Shown: piece after piece, positions 1 through 8,245 of the stretch
Layout: every line of letters starts with the position of its first letter
Numbering within the stretch: the stretch's first letter is position 1
From: Brachybacterium ginsengisoli
GTDB taxonomy: Bacteria > Actinomycetota > Actinomycetes > Actinomycetales > Dermabacteraceae
Direction of reading: 5' to 3'
Length of the DNA stretch: 64,000 bases
Assembly (NCBI RefSeq): GCF_002407065.1
Contig: NZ_CP023564.1
Coordinates: 806,001 to 870,000 of the forward strand
Program-made: the position numbers and the translations under genes
Notes under the pieces: generated by a model
Database searches by the model: none
The model's input: the letters and a program-made list of their open reading frames with translations, nothing else
What the model was told of the DNA's origin: nothing

Positions 1-141
1 ATGGCGGGCATGGTCGAGGACCTGATCCGTCTGCTCGACGACGCCTCCAACGGACTGCGTCAGGGGCGTTACCCCGATCGCGGCCACTCGCAGAAGATCG
101 CCACCGTCCTCCGCGCCGTCGCCGACAACTTCGAGGCCTGA
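1..141 (+). CDS. C-terminal fragment of an unknown protein (cut by window edge)
   Basis: An open frame runs from the first base to a TGA at 139-141 and gives 46 residues ending in VLRAVADNFEA. The ATG at position 1 may be internal, so the true start is probably upstream. The residues form an amphipathic helical pattern with no motif I recognise. The stop lies 4 bases before the DUF3027 start, so the two genes are probably co-transcribed. Function unknown. Confidence 0.5.
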   Translation: MAGMVEDLIRLLDDASNGLRQGRYPDRGHSQKIATVLRAVADNFEA

Positions 142-145
142 ACCC

Positions 146-1264
146 ATGACGTCACCGACCACCGCACCCCGCCGCGCCCGCACCGCGAAGCCCAAGCTCG
201 ACGCGATCGCGGCTGAGGCCGTCGAACTCGCCCGCGAGGCCCTGCTCGAGGTCACCGAGCCCGGCCAGGTCGGCGAGCACCTCCGCGCCGAGGCGAGCGG
301 GGAACGGCTGGTCACCCACGTCTTCGAGTGCACCATGCCCGGGTACCGGGGATGGTCCTGGGTGGTCGTGGTCACCCGCGCCTCGCGCGCCAAGGTCGCG
401 ACGGTCGCCGAGACCGCGCTGCTGCCCGGTGACGACGCGATTCTCGCCCCCGACTGGGAGCCGTGGTCCGAGCGCCTGAAGCCCTCGGACGTCGGCGCCG
501 ACGACCTGCTGCCCTACCGCGAGCAGGACGACCGTCTCGAGCAGGGCTATGAGGCCACGGGCGACGAGGACGCCGACCAGGTCGCTCTGTGGGAGCTGGG
601 CCTGGGGCGCACCCGCGTGCTCTCCCAGGAGGGCCGTGGCGAGGCCGCCGAGCGCTGGCTCGAGGGCGACTTCGGACCGCGTCAGACCTCCGGCCGCGGT
701 CGCCGCGGAACCGTCGCGGCGAACTGCACCAGCTGCGGATTCTTCGCCCAGCTCTCCGGCTCCCTGCGCCACGAATTCGGGGTCTGCACCAACGAGTGGT
801 CCCCGGCGGACGGCCGTGTGGTGCACCTGAACTACGGCTGCGGTGCGCACTCCGAGACCGGCCAGGAGGACGAGGACCACGAGATCCCGCGCGGCAGCGG
901 CGTGGTCGTCGACGAGCTGGACGTCGAGCTGGAGAAGGATGCACCCGCCGACGCGTCGCCGATCGAGGTGACCCCCGCCGGCGAGCAGCCCGCGGGTGAC
1001 GCCGCCGACGCCGGCGAGGCCGGCGAGGCCGCCGACGCCGCCGAGGAGTCGCCGAGCACGGCAGACCAGGCGTCCGACGGTCAGGTCGAGCAGGTCACGG
1101 CGGGACGGGTCGCCGACGAGCTGCCGATCGACGCGGTCACGCCCGAGGAGGCGGCTGAGCAGCCGGCCCACGAGCAGGTCGCCGCGGAGCTGCCTGCCGC
1201 TGACCAGCCCACGGAGGAGGCTCGGGTCGACGAGGTCCCCGAGGCCGACTCGCCCGAGGACTGA
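146..1264 (+). CDS. DUF3027 family protein
   Basis: A 372-residue protein. Residues about 15-250 match the DUF3027 pattern known from actinobacteria: a conserved core with repeated Trp residues (GYRGWSWVVVVTRAS, LAPDWEPWSERLKP) and a cysteine-containing segment (NCTSCGFF, then VCTNEW, then YGCGAH) that could bind zinc. Residues about 255-372 form a low-complexity, strongly acidic tail rich in Ala, Glu, Asp and Pro, probably disordered. The molecular function of the family is not known to me. The gene follows the truncated upstream ORF by 4 bases and converges on holB. The tail is the variable part; the core assignment is fairly secure. Confidence 0.85.
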   Translation: MTSPTTAPRRARTAKPKLDAIAAEAVELAREALLEVTEPGQVGEHLRAEASGERLVTHVFECTMPGYRGWSWVVVVTRASRAKVATVAETALLPGDDAILAPDWEPWSERLKPSDVGADDLLPYREQDDRLEQGYEATGDEDADQVALWELGLGRTRVLSQEGRGEAAERWLEGDFGPRQTSGRGRRGTVAANCTSCGFFAQLSGSLRHEFGVCTNEWSPADGRVVHLNYGCGAHSETGQEDEDHEIPRGSGVVVDELDVELEKDAPADASPIEVTPAGEQPAGDAADAGEAGEAADAAEESPSTADQASDGQVEQVTAGRVADELPIDAVTPEEAAEQPAHEQVAAELPAADQPTEEARVDEVPEADSPED

Positions 1265-1293
1265 CCGCTGCGGCCGCGCCCGCGGCTCATCGT

Positions 1294-1338
1294 CGATGCG
1301 CGCTTCTGAACCAGGATCTGGTTCAGAAGCGCGCATCG
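1294..1338. terminator. Near-perfect palindrome between convergent genes
   Basis: A perfect inverted repeat with 21-bp arms (1294-1314 and 1318-1338) and a 3-base loop lies 30 bases after the DUF3027 stop. It could act as a bidirectional terminator for DUF3027 and holB. There is no T-run on either side. The arms are only moderately GC-rich compared with the surroundings, which is unusual here. Confidence 0.6.
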
Positions 1339-1360
1339 CTGTGTGAGGGCCGCGTGGCGC

Positions 1361-1426
1361 GGCCGGGTGCCGCGTGCCGAAGGGCCGGGTGCCGAGTGCC
1401 GAGGGGCCGGGTGCCGGGTGCCGCGT
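1361..1426. repeat. 22-bp tandem repeat, three copies
   Basis: Three units at 1361-1382, 1383-1404 and 1405-1426, each beginning GGCCGGGTGCCG and differing at a few bases. They lie in the non-coding gap between the DUF3027 gene and holB. Confidence 0.75.
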
Positions 1427-1476
1427 GCCGGGGCGGCGCGGTGCCCGGGGAGCTCGGCGTGGCCTCGCCCGGCTGG

Positions 1477-2655
1477 TCAGCGCAGGGAGACCGCGATGCG
1501 GGACAGGAGGGCCTCGATCGCCAGCAGCGGCGGCACGTTGCCGCTGATGCGGTCCCGGGCGCCCTGCACGGCCTCCAGCAGCCCCAGCGTGATCCGGCCC
1601 GAGCCCTGCGAGGCGGCCTGCTCGATCTCGGGAGCGACCTCGATGTTGACCAGCTCCGCCTCGGTGCCGAGCTGTTTGCTCAGGACGTCCCGCAGCACGG
1701 AGTGGGCATCGAGGAGGTAGCGGTCCAGCACGTCGCGGACCAGGCGGGTCTGCCGACGCTTCGCGTCCTCCTCGAGCTGGCGCACCTGGGAGCGCAGCGA
1801 GGGCGGCACCTTGCCGTCGTCGATCCCGGCGGAGCGCAGGAAGCGCTCCTTCTCCTCGGCGGCGACGACGTCCGCGTGCTCCTTCGCCTCGGCGGTGGCG
1901 CGATCCACCAGTCCCTGGGCAGCGAGCACGGCCTGCCCGGCGCTGCGCAGCGAGAGCAGCGTGCGAGCCGACTCCTCCCGTGCGGCCAGGGCGCCCTCCT
2001 GCGTGGCGTAGCGCAGCGCGAGACCGATGTGGCCCTGGGCGGCGCGAGCGGCCCGCACCGCGAGCTGCTCGTCGATCCCGTCGCGGCGGCGCAGCAGATC
2101 GGCGACCACCTCGGAGGGCGGCACCGAGAGCGTCACCAGGCGGCAGCGGGAGCGGATCGTGGGGGCGAGGTCCTCGGCGGAGGGGGCGCACAGCATCCAC
2201 ACCGTCGCCGGAGGCGGCTCCTCGATCGACTTCAGCAGCACGTTGAAGGTGCCGGCGCTCATGCGATCGGCGTCCTCCACGATCAGCACCCGGCGGTTCC
2301 CGGTGGCGGGGGCGCGCTGCGCGGTCATCACCAGCCCGCGCACCTCCTCCTTCGCGATGGACAGCTTGTCCGTCGCGACGACGGTGACGTCAGGATGGGT
2401 GCCCGCGAGCGTGGTCCGGCAGGCCCGGCACTGACCGCACCCGATCCCCTGCTCGCACTGCAGCGTCGCGGCGAAGGCCCGCGCCGCGGTGGAGCGCCCG
2501 GAGCCCGGGGGGCCGGTGACCAGCCACGCCTGGGCCAGCGAACCCTCGGGCGAGGCAGCGCGACGGAACTGCGCGACGGCGGCGTCCTGCCCGACGACGT
2601 CGGCCCAGACGCCGTCGGCCGACACGGTCGGACCTCCGGAGGGGGCGCCGGTCAT
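1477..2655 (-). CDS. holB: DNA polymerase III subunit delta' (clamp loader)
   Basis: About 392 residues. This is the delta' subunit of the clamp-loader complex that loads the beta sliding clamp during replication. An AAA+ P-loop is visible at about residues 48-56 (GPPGSGRST) with Arg in place of the usual Lys, consistent with delta' not being the active ATPase. Four cysteines follow (CEQGIGCGQCRAC, about 67-78), the zinc module of the family. The SRC motif is seen in TIRSRCRLV. I chose the ATG at 2655; a GTG at 2661 overlapping the tmk stop (GTGA) is equally possible. The frame stays open upstream, but that part is antisense to tmk and not coding. It is the last gene of the oxidoreductase-tmk-holB operon, a common actinobacterial pairing. 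Confidence 0.93.
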   Translation of the reverse strand: MTGAPSGGPTVSADGVWADVVGQDAAVAQFRRAASPEGSLAQAWLVTGPPGSGRSTAARAFAATLQCEQGIGCGQCRACRTTLAGTHPDVTVVATDKLSIAKEEVRGLVMTAQRAPATGNRRVLIVEDADRMSAGTFNVLLKSIEEPPPATVWMLCAPSAEDLAPTIRSRCRLVTLSVPPSEVVADLLRRRDGIDEQLAVRAARAAQGHIGLALRYATQEGALAAREESARTLLSLRSAGQAVLAAQGLVDRATAEAKEHADVVAAEEKERFLRSAGIDDGKVPPSLRSQVRQLEEDAKRRQTRLVRDVLDRYLLDAHSVLRDVLSKQLGTEAELVNIEVAPEIEQAASQGSGRITLGLLEAVQGARDRISGNVPPLLAIEALLSRIAVSLR

Positions 2656-2657
2656 GG

Positions 2658-3389
2658 TCACTGCTCGTCCCGGTGGCGGGTGGGCGTCTCGGGCTCGAAG
2701 GTGGGGTCGAAGAGGCTCAGCACCTCCCCGACGGCGGCGAGCACCTGGGCGTGCACCTCCTCGCGGGGCAGGGTGCCGTCGATGACCGCGTAGCGGTCCG
2801 GATCCTCCGCGGCGAGGTCGAGGAACTCGCGGCGCACCGATTCGCGGAAGGCCACCCCGGCGGACTCCAGGCGGTCCCGAGCCGCGGGGGCGCGGCGGTC
2901 GTCGAGGGCCTCCGGCGGCACGTCCAGGAGGATCGTGCGGTGGGGGAGCAGCCCGCCGGTCGCCCACAGGGACAGGGCGGCGATCTCGTCGGCGTCCAGC
3001 TCCCGACCGGCGCCCTGGTAGGCGACCGACGAGTCGAGGTACCGGTCGCCGAGCACCAGGCCGCCCCGGGCCAGGTGGGGCCGGATCAGGGTCGCCACGT
3101 GATGGGCGCGGTCCGCGGCGTAGAGGAGCGCCTCGGCGTACGGGTCCACGTCCTCCCCGTGCAGGAGCAGGTCGCGGATGCTCCGTCCCAGCGGCGTCCC
3201 CCCGGGCTCACGGGTGGTGAGGATGAGGTCCTCGGAGACGGAGCGGTCCGTGACGAGGTGGTCGTGCAGCAGCTTCATCTGCGTGGACTTGCCCGCACCG
3301 TCACCGCCCTCGAAGGAGATGAACACGCCGCGCTTGGGCGGATGGGGAGAGGGGACGCGCAGGCCGCGCGCGGAGTCCTGGATGCTCAT
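2658..3389 (-). CDS. tmk: Thymidylate kinase (dTMP kinase)
   Basis: A 243-residue enzyme that phosphorylates dTMP to dTDP for DNA synthesis. The P-loop GGDGAGKS is at residues 28-35, after an N-terminal extension of about 20 residues. The DRY-type motif is seen in LGDRYLDSSVAYQGAGR and the TMP-binding EPGG in TTREPGGTPLG. The gene overlaps the upstream oxidoreductase by 4 bases (ATGA, 3386-3389) and touches holB, so all three are probably translated from one message. The C-terminus carries about 20 extra hydrophilic residues. Confidence 0.95.
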   Translation of the reverse strand: MSIQDSARGLRVPSPHPPKRGVFISFEGGDGAGKSTQMKLLHDHLVTDRSVSEDLILTTREPGGTPLGRSIRDLLLHGEDVDPYAEALLYAADRAHHVATLIRPHLARGGLVLGDRYLDSSVAYQGAGRELDADEIAALSLWATGGLLPHRTILLDVPPEALDDRRAPAARDRLESAGVAFRESVRREFLDLAAEDPDRYAVIDGTLPREEVHAQVLAAVGEVLSLFDPTFEPETPTRHRDEQ

Positions 3390-4462
3390 GCGGTCTCCTC
3401 CCCGGGGTAGACCACGCCGAGCCGGGCCCGGATCTCATCCATCGTGCCCATCACGCTGAGGGTGTCCTCCCAGCTCATCAGCGGGGACTCGAGATCCCCG
3501 GCCGTGATCCGCCGGGCCGCCTCCGCGATCTCGTACGCCATGCCGTCGCCGACGGGACCGGGATGGGAGAAGGTCGCGGATCGGCCGTCCAGCAGGGAGA
3601 CGGTCAGGGTGCCCGGGGCGAAGAACGCCCCGGAGAGACGGGCGGTGCCCAGGGTGCCGCTCACCACCGCCTCTGTGGGGGTGCGGGAGCGCAGGGTGGA
3701 GGCGAGGCGGGCACGACCGCCGTCCGGGCCCGTCGCGAGCAGGCCGAAGGTCGCGTCGACGCCGGTCTCGGTGAGGTCGCCGCGCACGGCCAGGTCGTCG
3801 AGGGGGCCGAGCACCATCTGCGCGAAGGAGACGGGGTACACGCCGAGGTCCAGCAGCGCGCCGCCGCCCAGCTCGGGGGCGTACATGCGGTGGGACGGAT
3901 CCATGGGGAAGGACTGGCCGTGGTCGGCGGCGACCTCCACGATCTCGCCGAGCAGCCCGGCCTCGAGCACCTGGCGCAGCACGTCGTACTGCGGCAGGAA
4001 ACGGGCCCACATCGCCTCCATGGCGAACAGTCCGCGCTCGCCGGCGAGGTCCAGCAGGTCCCGGGCCTGGCCGGTGTTGAGGGTGAAGGCCTTCTCGACC
4101 AGCACCGGGAGGCCTGCCTCCAGGACGGGGCGGGTCAGCTCGTGGTGCTGGGCGTGCGGGGAGGCGATGTAGACGGCGTCGATCCCGCCTGCGGCGAGCA
4201 TGTCCGCCACGGAGGAGAAGGCGCTCTCGATCCCATGGGCGGCGGCGAACTCCTCGGCCCGCTCCTGCGAGCGGGAGACGACGGAGACCACCCGGGAGGC
4301 GGTCGCCCGGTGCGCGGTGTCGACGAACTGCCCGGCGATGTGCCCGGGCGAGATCACTCCCCAGCGCAGGCCGGGAGCCGTCGACGGCTCGGGGACGGTG
4401 GTCGCGGGCAGGGCCAGGGGCGGCGTCGCCTCGCCGCTGCGGGCCTCGTCGTTCTCGGTCAT
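3386..4462 (-). CDS. Gfo/Idh/MocA family oxidoreductase
   Basis: A 358-residue NAD(P)-dependent dehydrogenase of the glucose-fructose oxidoreductase/inositol dehydrogenase family. The Rossmann segment is near residues 33-60 (WGVISPGHIAGQFV) and the family Lys in PVLVEKAFTLN. The substrate cannot be read from sequence, but sugars, polyols or bile-acid-like diols are usual. The first 30 residues are a hydrophilic extension. Upstream on the minus strand a TAGATT hexamer (4474-4469) ends 6 bases before the ATG, suggesting a leaderless transcript that also carries tmk and holB. The neighbouring sugar ABC transporter has the same orientation but is separated by 85 bp. Confidence 0.88.
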   Translation of the reverse strand: MTENDEARSGEATPPLALPATTVPEPSTAPGLRWGVISPGHIAGQFVDTAHRATASRVVSVVSRSQERAEEFAAAHGIESAFSSVADMLAAGGIDAVYIASPHAQHHELTRPVLEAGLPVLVEKAFTLNTGQARDLLDLAGERGLFAMEAMWARFLPQYDVLRQVLEAGLLGEIVEVAADHGQSFPMDPSHRMYAPELGGGALLDLGVYPVSFAQMVLGPLDDLAVRGDLTETGVDATFGLLATGPDGGRARLASTLRSRTPTEAVVSGTLGTARLSGAFFAPGTLTVSLLDGRSATFSHPGPVGDGMAYEIAEAARRITAGDLESPLMSWEDTLSVMGTMDEIRARLGVVYPGEETA

Positions 4463-4547
4463 GGGTCCAATCTACCGAGCGTCCCCGACACCGTGCTGGG
4501 GTCGGGGACGCTGTGGAGGGAGCTACGCCGAGGGCGCAATCGGCCGG

Positions 4548-5402
4548 CTACCCCTTGACCGACCCCGCCGTCATGCCTCGCACCAGGAAGCGCTGGAGGC
4601 CGAAGAAGACGAGCATCGGGATCACCATCGAGATGAAGGCACCGGCCGTCAGGAGCTCGGCTCCCTGGCCCTGGGTGCCCAGCATCTGCTGCAGGCTCAC
4701 GATGACCGTCTTGTTGTCCCCGCCGCCCAGGAACAGCTTGGCGATGAGCAGGTCGTTCCACACCCACAGGAACTGCAGGGTGGCGAAGGCCGCGATCGCC
4801 GGCGAGGACATCGGTGCCACCAGCCGCCAGAACGTCTGGAAGTGCGAGGCGCCGTCGATCTTCGCGCTCTCCACGACCGAGGTGGGGAGAGTGGCCATGT
4901 AGTTGCGCAGCGTGTAGACCGCCAGCGGCATGCCGAAGCCGGTGTGCAGCATCCACACCGCCACGAACTGTCCGTTGATCCCGAGCCCGCGCGGCCCGAG
5001 GAGGTCCAGCATCGGCTGGAAGGACACCTGGATCGGCACCACCATCACCGCGACGATCGCGATGAACAGGAAGTCCTTGCCGCGGAACTCGATGAAGGTG
5101 AAGGCGTACGCGGCGAAGGCCGCGAACATGATCGGCAGCACCGTGGCCGGCACCGCGACCACGACCGAGTTGATCAACGAGCCGGAGATCGAGGGATCCC
5201 CGAGCACCGTCGCGTAGTTGTCGAAGGTCCAGCCGCCCTCCCAGAGACTGCTCCACCAGCCCGTCGAGGCGGCGGCCTCCCGCGAACGGAAGCTGGTGAC
5301 CAGCAGACCGATCGTGGGGATCGTCCACAGCAGTGCCAGGAGCGGCATGGTGATCGTGGCGACGAGCGAGCGCTTGCGCCCGTCCTTCATGGTCCCGTTC
5401 AT
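4548..5402 (-). CDS. Sugar ABC transporter permease (MalG type)
   Basis: 284 residues with about six membrane helices. It forms the channel of a carbohydrate-uptake (CUT1) transporter with the partner permease. The EAA loop that contacts the ATPase is seen as ESAKIDGASHFQTFWRLVAP. The start MNGTMKDGRK at 5402 overlaps the upstream permease stop by 4 bases (ATGA). The substrate is unknown. No ATP-binding gene follows: the next feature is the leftward oxidoreductase operon. Confidence 0.93.
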   Translation of the reverse strand: MNGTMKDGRKRSLVATITMPLLALLWTIPTIGLLVTSFRSREAAASTGWWSSLWEGGWTFDNYATVLGDPSISGSLINSVVVAVPATVLPIMFAAFAAYAFTFIEFRGKDFLFIAIVAVMVVPIQVSFQPMLDLLGPRGLGINGQFVAVWMLHTGFGMPLAVYTLRNYMATLPTSVVESAKIDGASHFQTFWRLVAPMSSPAIAAFATLQFLWVWNDLLIAKLFLGGGDNKTVIVSLQQMLGTQGQGAELLTAGAFISMVIPMLVFFGLQRFLVRGMTAGSVKG

Positions 5403-6562
5403 CGGTTCGCCTCCTGGTCCCTGAAGCTCTTGACCTGATAGATCAATATCGGGATCACCAGGAGGAGGAGCACGACGACGACGGCCGAGGCCTGTCCGGC
5501 CTGCTGATCGGTGAACAGCTTGCGGAAGAAGAGGTTCGCGATCACGTCGGAGTTGTACAGGCCGTTGGTCGTGACGTAGATGATGTCGAAGACCTTCAGC
5601 ACCAGGATCAGCACCGTGATCAGCACGGCGATGAGTGTGGTTTTCACCTGCGGGAAGATGATCTGCCAGAAGATCCGTACCTCGCTGGCGCCGTCCATCC
5701 GGCCTGCCTCGACGGTGTCCTCGGGGACGCCCTTGATCGCGGAGCTCAGCAGCACCATCGCGAAGCCCGTCTGCAGCCAGATGAGGATCACCATGAGTGC
5801 GAGAGAGTTCAGCCGTGCAGTGTCGATCTGGTACCAGGGCTGCGGGTCCCCGCCCAGGGCGGTGACGATCGCGTTGAGCAGCCCGGTCTGGGCATCTCCG
5901 GGGGAGTTGAAGGCGTACACCAGTCCCCAGATCGTCGCCGCGCCCACGAAGCTGATCGCCATCGGCAGGAAGATGAAGGACTTCGCCGCCTTCTCCCCGG
6001 TGGGGGAGAGCTTGTCCGCGAGGACCGCGACCGCCAGGCCGAACGCCACGGTGACGACCGGGACGATGAGGATCCACAGGAAGTTGTTCAGCAGGGAGGA
6101 CCAGAAGGCGCCGCTGCCGAAGATCGCCCGGTAGTTGTCCAGCCCCACCCAGTCGGTGGAGTCGTCGTTCGCGAACGAGTAGACGATCGTCTGGATCGTG
6201 GGATAGAGCAGGAAGATCGCGATCAGGCTGAAGCCGGGCAGCAGGAACGCGTAGGGGATGAGTCCCTCGGCGAACCTCGACGGAAAACCCTCGATGCACA
6301 GGTTCAGGAAGTAGAAGAACACCAGCGAGCCGCCGATGCCGATGACCAGGCCGAGGACCCCGATGAGGATCTCGGAGCCGGCGAACCACTGCGGGTAGTA
6401 CGCGAAGGCGAGGAACGCGTTGCAGACGAACCAGGCCGTCGCCGCCATGCCGACCGCGCCGATGAGCACCCGTACCGGGCGTGCCGGAGAGCTCTTGCGC
6501 TCGTTCCTCTCCAGTGGTGCTGCACCGCCGGACCCGTGGCGAGCGGGTGCCGTGGTGGTCAC
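5399..6562 (-). CDS. Sugar ABC transporter permease (MalF type)
   Basis: About 387 residues. Two extra N-terminal helices (AVGMAATAWFVCNAFLAFAYY; IGVLGLVIGIGGSLVFFYF) precede the usual six, as in MalF-like subunits. The EAA loop is EAGRMDGASEVRIFWQIIFP. I place the start at the GTG at 6562, which makes a GTGA overlap with the binding-protein stop; an ATG at 6571 is in frame but overlaps by 13 bases. It pairs with the downstream MalG-type permease and the upstream lipoprotein. Confidence 0.92.
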   Translation of the reverse strand: MTTTAPARHGSGGAAPLERNERKSSPARPVRVLIGAVGMAATAWFVCNAFLAFAYYPQWFAGSEILIGVLGLVIGIGGSLVFFYFLNLCIEGFPSRFAEGLIPYAFLLPGFSLIAIFLLYPTIQTIVYSFANDDSTDWVGLDNYRAIFGSGAFWSSLLNNFLWILIVPVVTVAFGLAVAVLADKLSPTGEKAAKSFIFLPMAISFVGAATIWGLVYAFNSPGDAQTGLLNAIVTALGGDPQPWYQIDTARLNSLALMVILIWLQTGFAMVLLSSAIKGVPEDTVEAGRMDGASEVRIFWQIIFPQVKTTLIAVLITVLILVLKVFDIIYVTTNGLYNSDVIANLFFRKLFTDQQAGQASAVVVVLLLLVIPILIYQVKSFRDQEANR

Positions 6563-7905
6563 TTCGGCCACCCGGCTTCGATCTCATCGCAGACCTCCTG
6601 CGAGGTCTTCGCGCCCTGCAGCCACTGGACCATGCCCGTCCAGAAGGACCCGCCGCCCACGGACGTCGGCATCAGATCCGAGCCGTCATAGCGGAACACC
6701 GCGGCCCCCGACGCGATCTCGGCGACCTTTCGGGTGATCGAGTCGGAGTACAGGGACTGGTCGAAGGTGCGATGCGGGCTCAGCCAGCCACCGGCCGTCG
6801 CCCACTCGCCACCGAAGGCATCCGAGGTCAGGAACTCCATCACCTTCACGGTGTCGTCATTGAGGGTGAACAGGGAGGCGAGGTCGCCGCCGCCGAGGAT
6901 CGGCTGGCCGTCGAAGCCGCCTTCCCAGGTGGGCATCGCATACACACCCACCTCGTCGTCCATGTTCGCCTGGATGTCCTCGGGGAAGAAGCCGGTGACG
7001 AAATTGCCCTGGCGCACGAGCATCGCCTTGGGCGGATCCTCGAACAGGGGCAGAGGGGCCTCGGAGAACGGCGTGTTGATGATCGCGTCGGTCCCTCCCA
7101 GCACGTTGCCCTCGCCCTTGAGGAGCTCGCCGACGATGTCGAAGACCTCGACGACCTCCTTGGCGTTGAAGGGGATGCGGTGCTTCGTCCAGTCGTCGTA
7201 CACGACCGGGCCGTGCACGCGCAGCATGAACTCCTCGATCCAGTCGGTGCCCACCCAGCCCGTCGCCTGCTCTGCACCCCAGCCGTCGGACCACGGTGCG
7301 ATGTCGTCGGACTTGATCTGCTCCGTGATCTTCGTGAGCTCCTGCATGGTGGCGGGCTCCGTGGAGTAGCCACCCTCCTCGTACGCCTTCTTGGGGTACC
7401 AGATCAGTGACTTGCAGGCCATGCGCATCGGGGCGCCGTAGACGCGGCCCTGGTATCTGGCCGAGTCGAGGAAGCCGGGGATCAGGGTGGAATTCAGCGC
7501 GTCGTAGTCCAGGAACACGTCGATCGGGGTGATCAGCCCCTTCCCGGCGAGGTCGAACATCCCGCCGGGCTGGGGGAACAGGGCGATATCCGGTGCATCG
7601 CCGGCTCCGGCCCGCTGCTGGATCGTGTTCGTGAAGTCCGAATCCGGGGTGTAGTTGATGGTGATCCCGGAATCGGCCTCGAACTTCTCGAGGGAGGCCA
7701 TGAAGGCTTCCTGCTCCTGGCCTCCGTACGCCCCGAGGATGCTCACCGAGCCGTTTCCCGGGGTGTCGCCGGGCGTGTACTTCTCGCCCCCGCCACCACC
7801 GCTGCCGCCGCTCTGATCCGGGTTCTGAAGACATCCGGTCATGCCCAGCGCCGCGGTGGCCGCGGCTCCAGCCATGACCGTGCGCCGGCCGAGACGTCGA
7901 GTCAT
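6559..7905 (-). CDS. Extracellular sugar-binding lipoprotein of ABC transporter
   Basis: 448 residues. The N-terminus MTRRLGRRTVMAGAAATA is a twin-Arg-like or Sec lipoprotein signal, and a lipobox ending in GMTGC places the anchoring cysteine near residue 25. A glycine/serine linker follows. The rest matches family 1 extracellular solute-binding proteins for oligosaccharides (fold cues such as GVYAMPTWEGGFDGQPILGGGDLA). The ATG at 7905 is chosen because AAAGGAG lies 5 bases before it; an in-frame GTG at 7911 would overlap the ribosome site. It is the first gene of the transporter operon. The C-terminus resembles alpha-glucoside-binding proteins, but the ligand is not certain. Confidence 0.93.
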   Translation of the reverse strand: MTRRLGRRTVMAGAAATAALGMTGCLQNPDQSGGSGGGGGEKYTPGDTPGNGSVSILGAYGGQEQEAFMASLEKFEADSGITINYTPDSDFTNTIQQRAGAGDAPDIALFPQPGGMFDLAGKGLITPIDVFLDYDALNSTLIPGFLDSARYQGRVYGAPMRMACKSLIWYPKKAYEEGGYSTEPATMQELTKITEQIKSDDIAPWSDGWGAEQATGWVGTDWIEEFMLRVHGPVVYDDWTKHRIPFNAKEVVEVFDIVGELLKGEGNVLGGTDAIINTPFSEAPLPLFEDPPKAMLVRQGNFVTGFFPEDIQANMDDEVGVYAMPTWEGGFDGQPILGGGDLASLFTLNDDTVKVMEFLTSDAFGGEWATAGGWLSPHRTFDQSLYSDSITRKVAEIASGAAVFRYDGSDLMPTSVGGGSFWTGMVQWLQGAKTSQEVCDEIEAGWPK

Positions 7906-7911
7906 GATCAC

Positions 7912-8161
7912 TCCTTTGTGAGTCGACTTGGTGCTTCAGGTCACACTGTATGCCGTCGGTGCAGGCGATCGCTCCGCCGGGCGCCCGCGAGAGGTGCCGG
8001 AACCTCTCTCGTGACCGCCTTGTGACCCGAGATGCTCGGTCATGACCACTCTTCGTGCATATCGCCACAAGTCGGTCATAGTGCGGTGACGCGGGCCAGC
8101 ACGGGAAGAGGTCGCGGAGGAGCGCGGAGCGCCGACCCGCGGCGCGGCGCACCGGGTCACA
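7912..8161. promoter_or_regulatory. Regulatory region of the sugar transporter with inverted repeats
   Basis: This 250-bp gap precedes the leftward transporter operon. It holds an inverted repeat GAGAGGT-6-ACCTCTC (7989-7995 and 8002-8008) and a 10-bp palindrome GGTCATGACC (8038-8047), either of which could be an operator. A minus-strand TACAGT lies near 7944-7949 and may be a -10 element. No regulator gene is nearby. The operator role is inference from symmetry only. Confidence 0.35.
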
Positions 8162-8205
8162 CGACGAGAGGGGCACGGACCGTGTGGTCCGTGCCCCTCT
8201 CGTCG
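8162..8205 (-). terminator. Terminator hairpin of topA
   Basis: A perfect 20-bp-arm hairpin (8162-8181 and 8186-8205) with a GTGT loop lies 40 bases beyond the topA stop. It is the obvious terminator for topA, although no U-run follows. Confidence 0.75.
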
Positions 8206-8245
8206 CCCGGGTGCCGCGCAGCCCCTCCGGGGTCGACCGCCGCCG

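Noticed and set aside
1294-1338. Insertion-sequence end
   Set aside because: No transposase gene or matching second end was found within several kilobases.
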